DNA of 64,000 nucleotides. It comes from Ferruginibacter sp. Its GTDB lineage: Bacteria > Bacteroidota > Bacteroidia > Chitinophagales > Chitinophagaceae. Below, piece after piece: positions 47,077 to 56,015 of the stretch (within the stretch, counting starts at the first letter, position 1; each line of letters starts with the position of its first letter). Made by a program: the position numbers and the translations under genes. The stretch is taken from assembly GCA_025352695.1 (NCBI GenBank), contig JANXSK010000132.1, forward strand, positions 31,662 through 95,661, in the 5' to 3' direction. The notes beneath the pieces were generated by a model. That model searched no databases, was not told the origin of the DNA, and saw only the letters and a list, made by a program, of their open reading frames with translations.

Positions 47077-48102
47077 ATGGAAATTGGAATTGATAGTTTT
47101 GCAGCCACTAGTTTTAGCAACGATAAAAATAGTGCAATTAATAGCACTGAAGCTATGGCCAATTTACTAGAACGAATAGAGCATGCAGACAAAGCAGGCC
47201 TTGATGTATTTGGCATTGGCGAACATCACCGCAAAGAATTTCTTGATTCCGCACCTACCATTATTCTTGCTGCAGCAGCCGCACGGACAAAACGCATTCG
47301 GCTAACAAGTGCGGTTACTGTGCTAAGTGCGGCCGACCCCGTAAGAGTATTTCAAAATTTTGCTACGCTGGATTTAATTTCTAATGGGCGTGCAGAGATG
47401 GTAGTTGGCCGGGGTTCCTTTACAGAATCCTTTCCTTTATTTGGTTTTAATATTCAGGATTATGATGACTTATTTGCAGAAAAGTTAGACCTGTTGCTGA
47501 ATATTCGTGCCAACGAAACAGTTAATTGGTCTGGCAAATTTAGGCCGGCGCTCCACAACCAGGCCATTTATCCAAGGCCATTGCAACATCCCATTCCTAT
47601 TTGGTTGGGTGTAGGTGGCACACCCGAATCATTCGTTCGAGCAGGTATGTTAGGGCTGCCGTTAATGGTGGCCATCATTGGTGGCGAAACACATCGCTTT
47701 CGTCCACTGATAGACCTTTACAGACAGGCAGGTAAAGAAGCCGGTCATTTGCCCGAACAATTAAAAGTGGGGTTACATTCGCTTGGTTATGTGGCCAACA
47801 CAAAGCAGGAAGCTATTAATGATTTCTTTCCAGGTTATGCCGAAACCTTTACCCGAATTGGAAAAGAACGTGGCTGGCCACCAGTTACCATGGCGCAATT
47901 TAATGCGCAGATTGGTCCTTTAGGTGCATTACTTGTTGGAAGCCCTGAAGAAGTTGCAGCAAAAATTTTGCAGCACAGCAATGCATTGGGCGGTATTTCA
48001 AGACTTAGTTTTCAGATGGACAATGCTGCACTGCCGCAGGCAAAATTATTAAAGTCTATTGAATTGATAGGAACACGAGTTGCGAAAATTATAAATGGAT
48101 AA
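47077..48102 (+). CDS. LLM-class flavin-dependent oxidoreductase (luciferase-like)
   Basis: A 341-residue TIM-barrel monooxygenase-like protein that would use reduced FMN or F420-type flavin. Family features are EIGIDSFAATSF at strand 1, DVFGIGEHHRKEF, RIRLTSAVTVLSAADPVRVF, DLISNGRAEMVVGRGSF, and PIWLGVGGTPESFVRAG near the middle. The layout matches the group 1 LLM proteins with CE1758-like members. Substrate unknown. It follows YitT behind a terminator, so it is its own unit. Repeat copy B starts ten bases after its stop. Confidence 0.9.
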   Translation: MEIGIDSFAATSFSNDKNSAINSTEAMANLLERIEHADKAGLDVFGIGEHHRKEFLDSAPTIILAAAAARTKRIRLTSAVTVLSAADPVRVFQNFATLDLISNGRAEMVVGRGSFTESFPLFGFNIQDYDDLFAEKLDLLLNIRANETVNWSGKFRPALHNQAIYPRPLQHPIPIWLGVGGTPESFVRAGMLGLPLMVAIIGGETHRFRPLIDLYRQAGKEAGHLPEQLKVGLHSLGYVANTKQEAINDFFPGYAETFTRIGKERGWPPVTMAQFNAQIGPLGALLVGSPEEVAAKILQHSNALGGISRLSFQMDNAALPQAKLLKSIELIGTRVAKIING

Positions 48103-48111
48103 GTTGTTATT

Positions 48112-48177
48112 TATTTTGTAACCAGCCGAAGTAACGCTACCCAACATCGTTGTGTCATTCACTTGTACCGCATACCA
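48112..48177 (-). repeat. Dispersed 65-bp repeat, copy B
   Basis: 66 bases closest to the apparent consensus. Its complement begins TGGTATGCGGTACAAG and ends GGTTACAAAATA, and it aligns to copies A and C. It begins ten bases after the monooxygenase stop codon. A further 170 bases downstream stay open in one forward frame but match nothing I know. Confidence 0.65.
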
Positions 48178-48353
48178 TTTGAGGAGTTTTTATTAAAGAT
48201 AAACAGGTATTTTATAACGCTGGTGTGGCTGAATTGCGTTTAGAAAATGTTGTGAGTTCGTGGCTTTATTCGCTTCAAAAACTTCTCAGACAATGTCTTT
48301 GCACAAATTATTTTAATCTAACAATCAGCACAAGTTGCAGTACTCGCCGCCTA

Positions 48354-48688
48354 TCAGCGATAATACACAAAACTCAACCGATATATAATTGGGGTTTCAA
48401 TTTCGTCGATCCGATAGCCACAAATCACTCCAGTAATTATGTGAGCGTTTGGGTTCAATTTTGCTCTCTTAAAAAACGTTTCAAAAGTCACTTTCGCCTC
48501 AATAAGTTCTTGTAATTTTTTGTCATCAAAGCTGGTTTGCCATTCTATTACTTGATGTAATTCCCTTTTTTTCAGCCTTTACGCTCAACTTTTGTAATAT
48601 AGTGCGGATAAACCGAGGCTAGAGTCATTTTTGCTATTCGCTCATCGTATTCTTGAGTTGTTTTTAATACTACTTCAATGTTTCTGAT
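48354..48688 (-). pseudogene. DUF2200 family pseudogene
   Basis: Minus-strand translation gives TTQEYDERIAKMTLASVYPH, YITKVERKG and then a TGA at 48572-48574 in a run of seven T (forward). One frame over it continues as RELHQVIEWQTSFDDKKLQE, LIEAKVTFETFFKRAKLNPN, AHIITGVICGYRIDEIETPI and ends at 48354. This is a near-complete DUF2200 protein (normally about 110-115 residues, function unknown). It has a frameshift, no ATG start (an in-frame stop at 48689), and a replaced C terminus that lacks the usual helix. Confidence 0.8.
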
Positions 48689-48857
48689 TTATAATACTAA
48701 TTCCAAGTTTATTTTATACAAAATTTACATAAATCCAAATGAACAATGTTAATAGTATGAACATCAAAGTATACAATTTTTCGAATTTGCATTTAATTTT
48801 TGAGCTCTTTAAGTTCACAAAGCTTGTTGGCTATAGGAATTAATCTTATATGCTTGT

Positions 48858-49184
48858 TTAATGAGCAACTGCTTTTAGTCCGATAATGGAGCCAATTAAA
48901 GTAATAAGAAAAAATAGTCGTAGTAAAGTTGCTGGTTCTTTAAACACAATAATTCCTACTAAAACAGTTCCAACGGCTCCAATTCCTGTCCATACTGCAT
49001 ATGCAGTACCGATGGGTAAAGTTTGAGTCGCCTTAATTAAAAGTCCCATACTGATGCTAAGGGCAACAAGAAAACCTCCAAACCATAAATACATTTCGTT
49101 TCCTGTGGTCTCTTTTGCTTTCCCTAAACAATAAGCAAAAGCAACTTCAAATAATCCTGCGATAATTAAAATAATCCAATTCAT
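48858..49184 (-). CDS. Small multidrug resistance family exporter, Gdx/SugE type
   Basis: A 108-residue protein with four TM helices. The essential proton/substrate-coupling Glu13 is in IAGLFEVAFAYCLG, and TLPIGTAYAVWTGIGAVGTV is nearly the same as in E. coli SugE (Gdx), which exports guanidinium ions. The C terminus SIIGLKAVAH also fits. Gdx works as an antiparallel homodimer. No guanidine riboswitch was seen upstream. It is transcribed alone, between a DUF2200 relic and an IS remnant. Confidence 0.9.
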   Translation of the reverse strand: MNWIILIIAGLFEVAFAYCLGKAKETTGNEMYLWFGGFLVALSISMGLLIKATQTLPIGTAYAVWTGIGAVGTVLVGIIVFKEPATLLRLFFLITLIGSIIGLKAVAH

Positions 49185-49361
49185 TTTTTCCCATTTTTAC
49201 AAATATCGGAAATAGAATTGAGGCAGATTTTTACAAATGATAAAAAATGAAACTTATTCTGTCCAGGCAGTTTTCACAGCCTTCATCAACGATTATAAAG
49301 CACTTGCCGTGCAACTATTTGTTACACTTAGATTAGAATTATTGAATTAAAAGTTATAATA

Positions 49362-50361
49362 ACTATCCGCAATTTGGTTTACGTTTTTTACTAGGAATTT
49401 TCTATAGCTGCCACTATTAACCTGTCAAATAATTTTATCCCAAAATATCTTCTGTTGAATTTGTTGCAAAATTCGTTCAGATAGTTTTACATCTTAAATA
49501 TCCTTTACACTGTGATGCAATCCTGATATTTTCTTTTTGCTTTGCTGATTGCAATAAGTACCCAGGAAAATATTATTGTCACTTCTTTTTTATCTTTTAC
49601 TACTATTGCTGTATGATTATCACAGATACTTTTTAATGTTCTGTAACTGGTTTTTCCGTCAATAGTAACACTTGCAGTTTTGGCTTCACTCTATTCAGTC
49701 TCATACCCAATATCTGTTTTGGCCAGAGCTTGCACCGCACTTATTTTTTAGTAACCCGGCTTTGTAATAGAATGTCCTTTTTTATGTTCGTCTAAAACAA
49801 CAGGGGGTGTGTATACTGCTACAATTGCTTTTAGTTGCCTGTAAAACTCCTTTGCTGGCTGGCTACTAGTACTTCTTCATCTTTCTTTCTATGTCCTTCA
49901 AAAAAGCCCTTGTCCATTTCTATAAAACCATGCAAAAGGTATTTCTCATCTCTGCGCTCCATTGTAATCCTTATTTTTTGGATTAATCTCCATATCGGTT
50001 CGTAACAATTATTACCTACCAGACTTTAAAGCTCAAGTGCAGAAAATGCTTTTTTGGTAAGTGATACAAAGTAAAACGACCAAAGCCATACCTTATAAGA
50101 GAAATTGAAATTCTCCATACTGTACCCATTTTAAGACCCATTGCATGTTTACACTCTTTGCATCGCCAGCGAATTTTTTTCTCCTGCCTATTTATATTTA
50201 ATGAGCCACATTCCTTACATACACTGTATTCCAAAAGTCTTTGACTTTTAAAAAAGGCTTTGCAACTTGTTTCATGAGAATACTTAGTAAAAAATAAACA
50301 CTTGTTGTAACTAAAATATATAGATAAAAAAACTACAATTATAAACCACATAGCGGATAGT
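49362..50361 (-). mobile_element. IS1595-family insertion sequence, decayed, with 20-bp terminal inverted repeats
   Basis: Ends ACTATCCGCAATTTGGTTTA at 49362-49381 and, in reverse complement, ACTATCCGCTATGTGGTTTA at 50342-50361, alike at 18 of 20 positions. Total length is exactly 1,000 bp, right for this family. The transposase inside is on the minus strand and dead. No direct target duplication is evident next to the ends (TTATAATA left, CATTAAAT right), consistent with age or later rearrangement. Confidence 0.8.
49385..50351 (-). pseudogene. IS1595-family transposase pseudogene
   Basis: The N-terminal zinc ribbon survives in a frame ending at 50016 (CKECGSLNINRQEKKIRWRC, KECKHAMGLKMGTV). 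Behind it the DDE (ISXO2-like) domain is spread over frames with several stops: KYLLHGFIEMDKGFFEGHRK with the first catalytic Asp, VLVASQQRSFTGN then a stop, ASVTIDGKTSYRTLKSICDN, HTAIVVKDKKEV, SWVLIAISKAKRK, and NYLNEFCNKFNRRYFG with LFDRLIVAA. It is clearly an IS1595-type transposase that can no longer be made. Confidence 0.85.
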
Positions 50362-50697
50362 CATTAAATTTATTAAATATGTACTACGTAAGAAATTGCA
50401 TCAACACAATTATTACCAGCAAGGGCAACAATTTTAAAACGACTAATTTTATCATTTAGCAGATTGCTGCTATTTTTAAAATCAGAAATAAAACATCACT
50501 TTTATCTACGACAATAGAACTGAGATTTTATCTTATCCCAACCGTTAAATTAAGAGTAAATAATCAAACCCTATTTTTAAAACCAGCCTAAATGCCGGCA
50601 CCTAGTAGTTTTTGGTATTAGATTATACCTGTATTGTACGAAAAAAACCAGGCATGATGCACTGGCCATTTTAATTTATTAATGCAATATTTTTTAT
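50362..50697. other. 336-base spacer, nothing recognised
   Basis: A/T-rich sequence between the IS end and the lipA stop codon. I found no open frame, strong hairpin or family match. Confidence 0.4.
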
Positions 50698-51621
50698 CTA
50701 GTTCATTGCTTTTTCTTCTAGCCATTTATTTTTACCCCATCCGGCAATAACATGCTTTTCGCTATGGTAAGAGGAACGTACCAGTGGGCCGCATTCTACG
50801 TAATCAAAACCCATTTGATACCCAATTTCTCTTAGTTCTTTAAATTCATCCGGATGCACAAAACGTTGTACCTGCAAATGCTTTTTACTTGGTTGCAAAT
50901 ATTGCCCTATGGTAATTACATCTACCTTACTATCTCTAAGATCTTGCAGTGTTTGAATTACTTCTTCTTTTACTTCGCCCAAACCCAGCATTATACCACT
51001 TTTGGTACGCATGCCCCCCTGTTTTAAAATACGCAGGGTTTCCATACTGCGCCAGTATTTGGCTTGTATGCGTACCTGCCGTGTTAACCTTTCAACTGTT
51101 TCAATATTGTGCGATACTACTTCGGGAGCAGCATCAATTATGCGTTGAATATTTTCAGCTTCTGCTTTAAAATCAGGAATTAATGTTTCCAATGTGGTGG
51201 CAGGGTTTAATGCTTTGATGGCTTTGATAGTGTTAAACCAAATAATTGAACCCCCATCTTTTATCTCATCCCTATCAACAGAGGTAACAACAGCATGCTT
51301 TACTTTCATCAAATTAATGGCTTCTGCTACTCTTTGTGGTTCATCCCAATCAACTGGATTGGGTTTACCGGTGGCCACAGCACAAAAACCGCAACTTCGT
51401 GTACAAATATTTCCAAGAATCATAAAGGTTGCCGTGCCTTCGCCCCAACATTCGCCCATATTAGGACAATTACCACTTTCGCAAATAGTGTGTAATTTAT
51501 GGGTATCAACTAAATTTCTAACATGCTTATAATCTTCGCCAATTGGCAATTTAACCCTAAGCCAATCTGGCTTTTTTATTTTTGTTTCAACAACTCCATC
51601 AATCACTGGTAAATCTATCAT
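50698..51621 (-). CDS. lipA: Lipoyl synthase
   Basis: A radical-SAM enzyme that inserts two sulfurs into octanoyl groups on lipoyl domains of dehydrogenase complexes. The 307-residue protein has the auxiliary-cluster motif [13 protein letters not shown] and the radical-SAM motif CTRSCGFC, with the C-terminal RSSYHSEKH serine that ligates the auxiliary cluster. Other hallmarks are [10 protein letters not shown] and [14 protein letters not shown]. It uses SAM from MetK. lipB is not nearby. It stands as a single minus-strand gene just outside the decay zone. Confidence 0.97.
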   Translation of the reverse strand: MIDLPVIDGVVETKIKKPDWLRVKLPIGEDYKHVRNLVDTHKLHTICESGNCPNMGECWGEGTATFMILGNICTRSCGFCAVATGKPNPVDWDEPQRVAEAINLMKVKHAVVTSVDRDEIKDGGSIIWFNTIKAIKALNPATTLETLIPDFKAEAENIQRIIDAAPEVVSHNIETVERLTRQVRIQAKYWRSMETLRILKQGGMRTKSGIMLGLGEVKEEVIQTLQDLRDSKVDVITIGQYLQPSKKHLQVQRFVHPDEFKELREIGYQMGFDYVECGPLVRSSYHSEKHVIAGWGKNKWLEEKAMN

Positions 51622-51715
51622 TTAGTACTATTGTAAAAATTAAAATTGAAAAACACTCATCATCACCTTTCTTTATTATTTAACATAATAAAATCTTAAT
51701 TACAGAAGATTATTT

Positions 51716-52522
51716 CTATTTTCTTTTACCAAACATAACGGAGATATAAATGTTCACAAATAAGTTCTTAGGAGTTGTATATACAAGTTGTGGGATTTTT
51801 TTACTATAATATTCAGCAGTCATTCCTACTTCTATTGCACTAACTACTTCGTTATACTTACCGTAATCAAAGCGAACCGCAGCTTTAGCATACGCACCGG
51901 GAGTTACTTTTAAATTGCCCCATCCTTTACCTAAACTTGGTCCTGTTGCTTGCAGATAGAACAGTTTACTATTATCGCTAAACAAACTACTGTCGGCGCT
52001 TTCGTACCTAATTGATTTTCGCTGAAGGGGATTTTTAGTAGTATCATATACGTTAACAAAATAAGGCCTTAACAAGCCTAAAGAAATACCTCCACCAAAA
52101 TTAGCCGTTACACTAACTCCATTTTTATTGGTTTTATTACCAAGCAAAATTTGTTGCTGCACACCAAGTTTAACAGGATAAAAAAAGTTGATTTTTCCAA
52201 ATATCAGTCCGGGGCCAGAGTAATCCGGATTAGATTGTTTCTGTTCTTTAATGTGTTTTCGCTCAGAAATATCTAACTGAAACAATAACGATTTTTTTAT
52301 TGACTGACCCCTGCCAATTTCTAAAAATCCACCATAGCCATCGTTAACAAGCTTTAATCCAAAAACAGTATGTTTCTGGTAGGCAATTATACCTTCCTCC
52401 TCCTGCTTTATTAATTGATTAATGCGTTTTCGGCGATCTTCCTTTTTGTCCTTTTTTGTTTGTTGGGCAAATAAGGTTGTTGTGGCAGCTACTGCCAGAA
52501 GAATAAAAAATAATTTGCGCAT
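51716..52522 (-). CDS. Secreted protein of unknown family, probable outer-membrane barrel
   Basis: A 268-residue protein with signal peptide MRKLFFILLAVAATTTLFA and a basic, charged segment next (KKDKKEDRRKRINQLIKQEE). The rest alternates in beta-strand fashion: HTVFGLKLVNDGYGGFLEIG, IFGKINFFYPVKLGVQQQ, VSVTANFGGGISLGLLRP, KVTPGAYAKAAVRFDY, and ends LFVNIYISVMFGKRK. I do not recognise the family; the pattern fits an 8- to 12-strand barrel. It starts 41 bases from the divergent OsmC gene. Confidence 0.65.
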   Translation of the reverse strand: MRKLFFILLAVAATTTLFAQQTKKDKKEDRRKRINQLIKQEEEGIIAYQKHTVFGLKLVNDGYGGFLEIGRGQSIKKSLLFQLDISERKHIKEQKQSNPDYSGPGLIFGKINFFYPVKLGVQQQILLGNKTNKNGVSVTANFGGGISLGLLRPYFVNVYDTTKNPLQRKSIRYESADSSLFSDNSKLFYLQATGPSLGKGWGNLKVTPGAYAKAAVRFDYGKYNEVVSAIEVGMTAEYYSKKIPQLVYTTPKNLFVNIYISVMFGKRK

Positions 52523-52563
52523 AGTAATTTTTTACTTCAGTAAATTTATGTAAAAATAGTACA

Positions 52564-52971
52564 ATGACAGCAACCATTCTTTATCAAGGTAATTTAAGAT
52601 GTAATACGAGACACCTGCAAAGCGATTCTATTATAGAAACGGATGCACCTACAGACAATAGAGGTAAGGGCGAACGTTTTTCGCCCACAGATCTTGTGTG
52701 CACAGCACTTGCTACCTGTATGATTACAACAATGGCAATGAAAGCCACAGATATGGGTATTGAGCTAAAAGATACTACAGTTGATGTAAAAAAATATATG
52801 GCCAGCGACCCAAGAAGAATTTGTAAAGTTGATGTTGTGGTTACGTTTCCCAGTATATTGCAACTTGATGAAAAAAATAAAATTATTTTACAAAGAACAG
52901 GAGATAATTGTCCTGTAATAAAAAGTTTACATCCTGATACCATAATAGATACTACGTACAATTGGCAGTAA
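52564..52971 (+). CDS. OsmC-family peroxiredoxin-like protein
   Basis: A 135-residue member of the OsmC/Ohr family, which reduces organic peroxides with two cysteines. Features are RGKGERFSPTDLVCTALATC with the first Cys pair region and DNCPVIKSLHPD with the second conserved Cys (NCPV). The family splits into OsmC, Ohr and a third group (YhfA-like); the short form and the C-terminal NCPVIKSL favour the YhfA-like or general OsmC group. It is divergent from the barrel protein gene with a 41-base shared gap. Confidence 0.88.
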   Translation: MTATILYQGNLRCNTRHLQSDSIIETDAPTDNRGKGERFSPTDLVCTALATCMITTMAMKATDMGIELKDTTVDVKKYMASDPRRICKVDVVVTFPSILQLDEKNKIILQRTGDNCPVIKSLHPDTIIDTTYNWQ

Positions 52972-53008
52972 CTATATTTGCTTCCCAAGGTTGGATATCT
53001 CTAACTCC

Positions 53009-54298
53009 TTAACCAATTGGTATTTCCTTATTATTTGTACTAACTGTTTTTAATAAGTTGTTGCCTATTGCACATTCCAGACAACGCTTTTTGTTACAGT
53101 ATTCGTTCTTTAATTGAATGAGCGCCTGCGAATCGAAAGCGTTTTTATTTTCTATACCTACTGCTGCATAAGCATTGGTAATGATATTTTTTTCAGCTGC
53201 AATTTCTTCCAGCCATTGCAATGCTTTAATTTTATAAATTTCTTCTTTATGATAAAGTCCAAATGCAAAAATAATTGGAGTAATGGTATTGATTAAAATA
53301 TTATTTATCATTTGTGAACCCAAACGCTTTTCTTTAAAACCCGAAGTTTCATCAAAAATATAATGGTAGTGCCAGTAGTCGTTGGCAGTAATATTTAACA
53401 AATCTTTAATTTCTTTTACAGTTTTCGCTTCCTTAATTGTAGAAAATAAATTTACACTTTGATATATCAGCATGGCTAGTTGTGCTAACCTGATGGTAGG
53501 GAAATTTGCCGGCCGCATTCGAAGAAAAAAAAGTGGTGTTGTAATTGGTTGAAGTTTATATTTTGCTTTAAAAAAAATAAACTCTTTTTTTAGCATTGCT
53601 GGATAATCCTCTGTAAAATTATTGTTTAGTAATCCTGCCTGCCCAAACAACAATGCTTCTAACTGGTGAATTTGGTTTTTGTGTTTAGCCAAAATATTTA
53701 GTGGTAAAGACCGGGCAATTTTTTCAAAGCTATCCCTATTAACTTTTATGCCAAAATTATTTGCCATCAGCCACCAAAAAGTTTCTTCCCAATGATTGTT
53801 ATTAGTGGCAAGGTGACCAAAAATAACGGCCGCTTTATTTTGTAAACGTTCTGCCAGCAAACGATCTTTCCAACTATTCAAGGTAAGTGCTGCTACCTGA
53901 TTAATATTTTTTTCGCAGGGGATAAAAGCTGTCGCTTTCATCAGTTCATCATATCTCTTTAGTAAAAATTTAGATACCCTGCTTTCCAATTCTAATACCG
54001 GAAAAGGTATCTCTACCGCTGTATTATTTTGCCAAACAACATGCAAAATAATATTTTTAAAATTTTTATCTGTGCTGTGTTTGTGAGCAATCCAGTCAGT
54101 TGATAAAATATGTAATTCTATATTACCGGCCCAGTTGGTATCGCCTACTTTTATTTTTGCTTCTAAAAAATCAGGTCCCTGGTTGGTATTTAAATAACCT
54201 GGATAACTAATTTGTAATGGCTCATCGTCGAGCGTCGTTAATGCAGCGGTATTAAAATGTTGAAACTGCCAGATATATTGAAGAAGTTTTTCCGTCAT
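53009..54298 (-). CDS. DUF2851 family protein
   Basis: A 429-residue cytoplasmic protein specific to Bacteroidota and relatives. The family opening is here: LLQYIWQFQHFNTAALTTLD, then NQGPDFLEAKIKVGDTNWAG and NIELHILSTDWIAHKHSTD. A C-terminal cysteine cluster (NEYCNKKRCLECAIGNNLL) could bind a metal or Fe-S cluster. No activity is known; the GPDFLEAKI and IELH parts hint at a nuclease-like fold, which is only a guess. It is 67 bases downstream of maf on the same strand. Confidence 0.85.
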   Translation of the reverse strand: MTEKLLQYIWQFQHFNTAALTTLDDEPLQISYPGYLNTNQGPDFLEAKIKVGDTNWAGNIELHILSTDWIAHKHSTDKNFKNIILHVVWQNNTAVEIPFPVLELESRVSKFLLKRYDELMKATAFIPCEKNINQVAALTLNSWKDRLLAERLQNKAAVIFGHLATNNNHWEETFWWLMANNFGIKVNRDSFEKIARSLPLNILAKHKNQIHQLEALLFGQAGLLNNNFTEDYPAMLKKEFIFFKAKYKLQPITTPLFFLRMRPANFPTIRLAQLAMLIYQSVNLFSTIKEAKTVKEIKDLLNITANDYWHYHYIFDETSGFKEKRLGSQMINNILINTITPIIFAFGLYHKEEIYKIKALQWLEEIAAEKNIITNAYAAVGIENKNAFDSQALIQLKNEYCNKKRCLECAIGNNLLKTVSTNNKEIPIG

Positions 54299-54365
54299 AG
54301 ATATTGGTTTTGATGCTACAGGTAAAAAAGAATAAATTAATATTTACCAAACTACAAAATCAAAC

Positions 54366-54968
54366 TCAACATTGCAACAGTGCCTGCACTACCCTGCTTA
54401 CAGGCAGCCCCATCACATTGTAAAAATCACCATTAACAGATTTTATTCCAACAACACCAATCCATTCCTGAATTGCGTATGCACCCGCTTTATCGTAGGG
54501 CTTATATTTATCTACATAAAATTCAATTTGTGCTGCTGTTAATGGATGAAACTCAACTTCTGTTGTATCAGCAAAAGCAATTTCTTTTTCGCCATGTATG
54601 ATAACTACGCCTGTTATTACGGTATGTTTATGTCCTGATAATTTATGTAATATAGCGATGGCATCTGCCCTGTTTACAGGTTTGCCAATTACTTCCTTGT
54701 TAAGTACAACAATTGTATCTGCTGCTAAAACAGGATTGGTAATAGTATGCGATTGAAGAATTGCGAGAGCTTTATTGCGGGCAATATGTATGGCAATTTC
54801 TGTAACAGTTAAATTGCCGGGATAGGATTCATCAGTTGGCTGAATAATAATTTCAAAAGAAATTTCAGCCCATTCAAGCAATTGCTTGCGGCGGGGCGAT
54901 TGAGATGCTAGAATTATTTTTTTTATTGTTGAAGCCGAAGCAAGCGGATTTTTAATTGGCGTATACAT
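54366..54968 (-). CDS. maf: Maf-family nucleotide pyrophosphatase
   Basis: Hydrolyses non-canonical or modified nucleoside triphosphates (dTTP/UTP-type for YhdE). The 200-residue protein has the signature IILASQSPRRKQLLEWAEI, the ADTIVVLNKEVIGKP motif with catalytic Asp, SGHKHTVITGVVII, and YDKAGAYAIQEWIG. It starts 38 bases after the UbiA-like gene on the same strand, in an arrangement (kdsC-like, ubiA-like, maf) common to Bacteroidota. Confidence 0.94.
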   Translation of the reverse strand: MYTPIKNPLASASTIKKIILASQSPRRKQLLEWAEISFEIIIQPTDESYPGNLTVTEIAIHIARNKALAILQSHTITNPVLAADTIVVLNKEVIGKPVNRADAIAILHKLSGHKHTVITGVVIIHGEKEIAFADTTEVEFHPLTAAQIEFYVDKYKPYDKAGAYAIQEWIGVVGIKSVNGDFYNVMGLPVSRVVQALLQC

Positions 54969-55006
54969 TGTACAAACTTAATATGAAAACTGAATATCAA
55001 ACAATG

Positions 55007-55960
55007 TTAAACGCCAATTTTAAACAATAGTATTGATAAAATACCGCTTAACATTAGCAGTTTAACAGCGCTGCTTAACTGGTGATATTGCGGAATATTT
55101 TGCGCTGTATATAATTTGCGTAATATCCAAATAAGCGGTACTATAACAAGCAGCAAACAATAAATTACAGTAAGCCACCAACCATGTTGAAAGGCATAAA
55201 ATTGTAAAATACTCAATGTGCCAATTAATACCGCCAACCAAACACCTGCAAAAACTTTAGACGCCGGAATACCCCAAACTACAGGCATTGTTTTACAATT
55301 GTACCTAGCATCCCCTTCTCTGTCTTCGATGTCTTTAATCACTTCTCTTACCAGCGAAATAATAAAGGCAAAGCCCCCATACAAAACAGCAAATTTAAAA
55401 ATGCGGTTCATTGCAGCATAAATTTCTGATGGAAAAGCAAACCAAAAATGATACGTGCTATTGGTGGCAAAGTATAGCACAAGTACCGTCCAGGCGGTTA
55501 ATAAAGAAATGATGACATTACCCGACAAAAGTTTCTTTTTAAAAGTGGTAGAATAAAACCACAGCAGCAATGTACAAAGCACATTTGCCACAATTACAAT
55601 ATAACTTGTTTTATAAGAAACATAGAGGCTAATAATAATCCCTGCAGTTGTAATACTCCAGTGAAAAACAATGGCCCAGCGCCGTTTAATTATTTTTTCA
55701 ACCACCATCTTTTCAGGTTTGTTTACCTGATCAATATTAATGTCGAAATAATCATTAATAATGTAACCTGCAGCAGCTATTAATATGGAAGCTATCATTA
55801 ATAAAAAAAAGAGCGGTTGTGTAAAAGCATATTCAAGCTGGTAATAGCTTGGCGGAAGTGCCGGAACAATAATACAATAATAAAAAAGAGATTGGGTTAA
55901 AGCAATAAAAACAAGGTTTGGCCAACGGATTAATCTAAAAAAGGCGAATAATAATTTCAT
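55007..55960 (-). CDS. UbiA-family prenyltransferase
   Basis: An integral membrane prenyltransferase of 317 residues with about eight or nine helices. The first Asp-rich motif is NDYFDINIDQVNKPEK and the second is DIEDREGDARYNCKTMP. These bind Mg-diphosphate of the prenyl donor. Databases usually label this Bacteroidota group geranylgeranylglycerol-phosphate geranylgeranyltransferase by similarity to archaeal lipid enzymes, which is doubtful in a bacterium. Its gene order with kdsC-like and maf is conserved. A role in quinone or lipid synthesis is possible. It lies 55 bases downstream of the kdsC-like gene. Confidence 0.88.
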   Translation of the reverse strand: MKLLFAFFRLIRWPNLVFIALTQSLFYYCIIVPALPPSYYQLEYAFTQPLFFLLMIASILIAAAGYIINDYFDINIDQVNKPEKMVVEKIIKRRWAIVFHWSITTAGIIISLYVSYKTSYIVIVANVLCTLLLWFYSTTFKKKLLSGNVIISLLTAWTVLVLYFATNSTYHFWFAFPSEIYAAMNRIFKFAVLYGGFAFIISLVREVIKDIEDREGDARYNCKTMPVVWGIPASKVFAGVWLAVLIGTLSILQFYAFQHGWWLTVIYCLLLVIVPLIWILRKLYTAQNIPQYHQLSSAVKLLMLSGILSILLFKIGV

Positions 55961-56015
55961 GCTTTATTGAAGTTATGAAATTAAGCATCACCGCTAAAGA
56001 TGAAATACTTAATAT

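Noticed and set aside
48225..48515. A 96-codon plus-strand frame downstream of repeat copy B
   Set aside because: It overlaps the DUF2200 relic on the other strand in its second half and shows no protein family pattern.
50016..50351. A 111-codon minus-strand frame that could be called a small zinc-ribbon protein
   Set aside because: It is the N-terminal piece of the dead IS1595 transposase; the later motifs follow in other frames within the same pair of terminal repeats.
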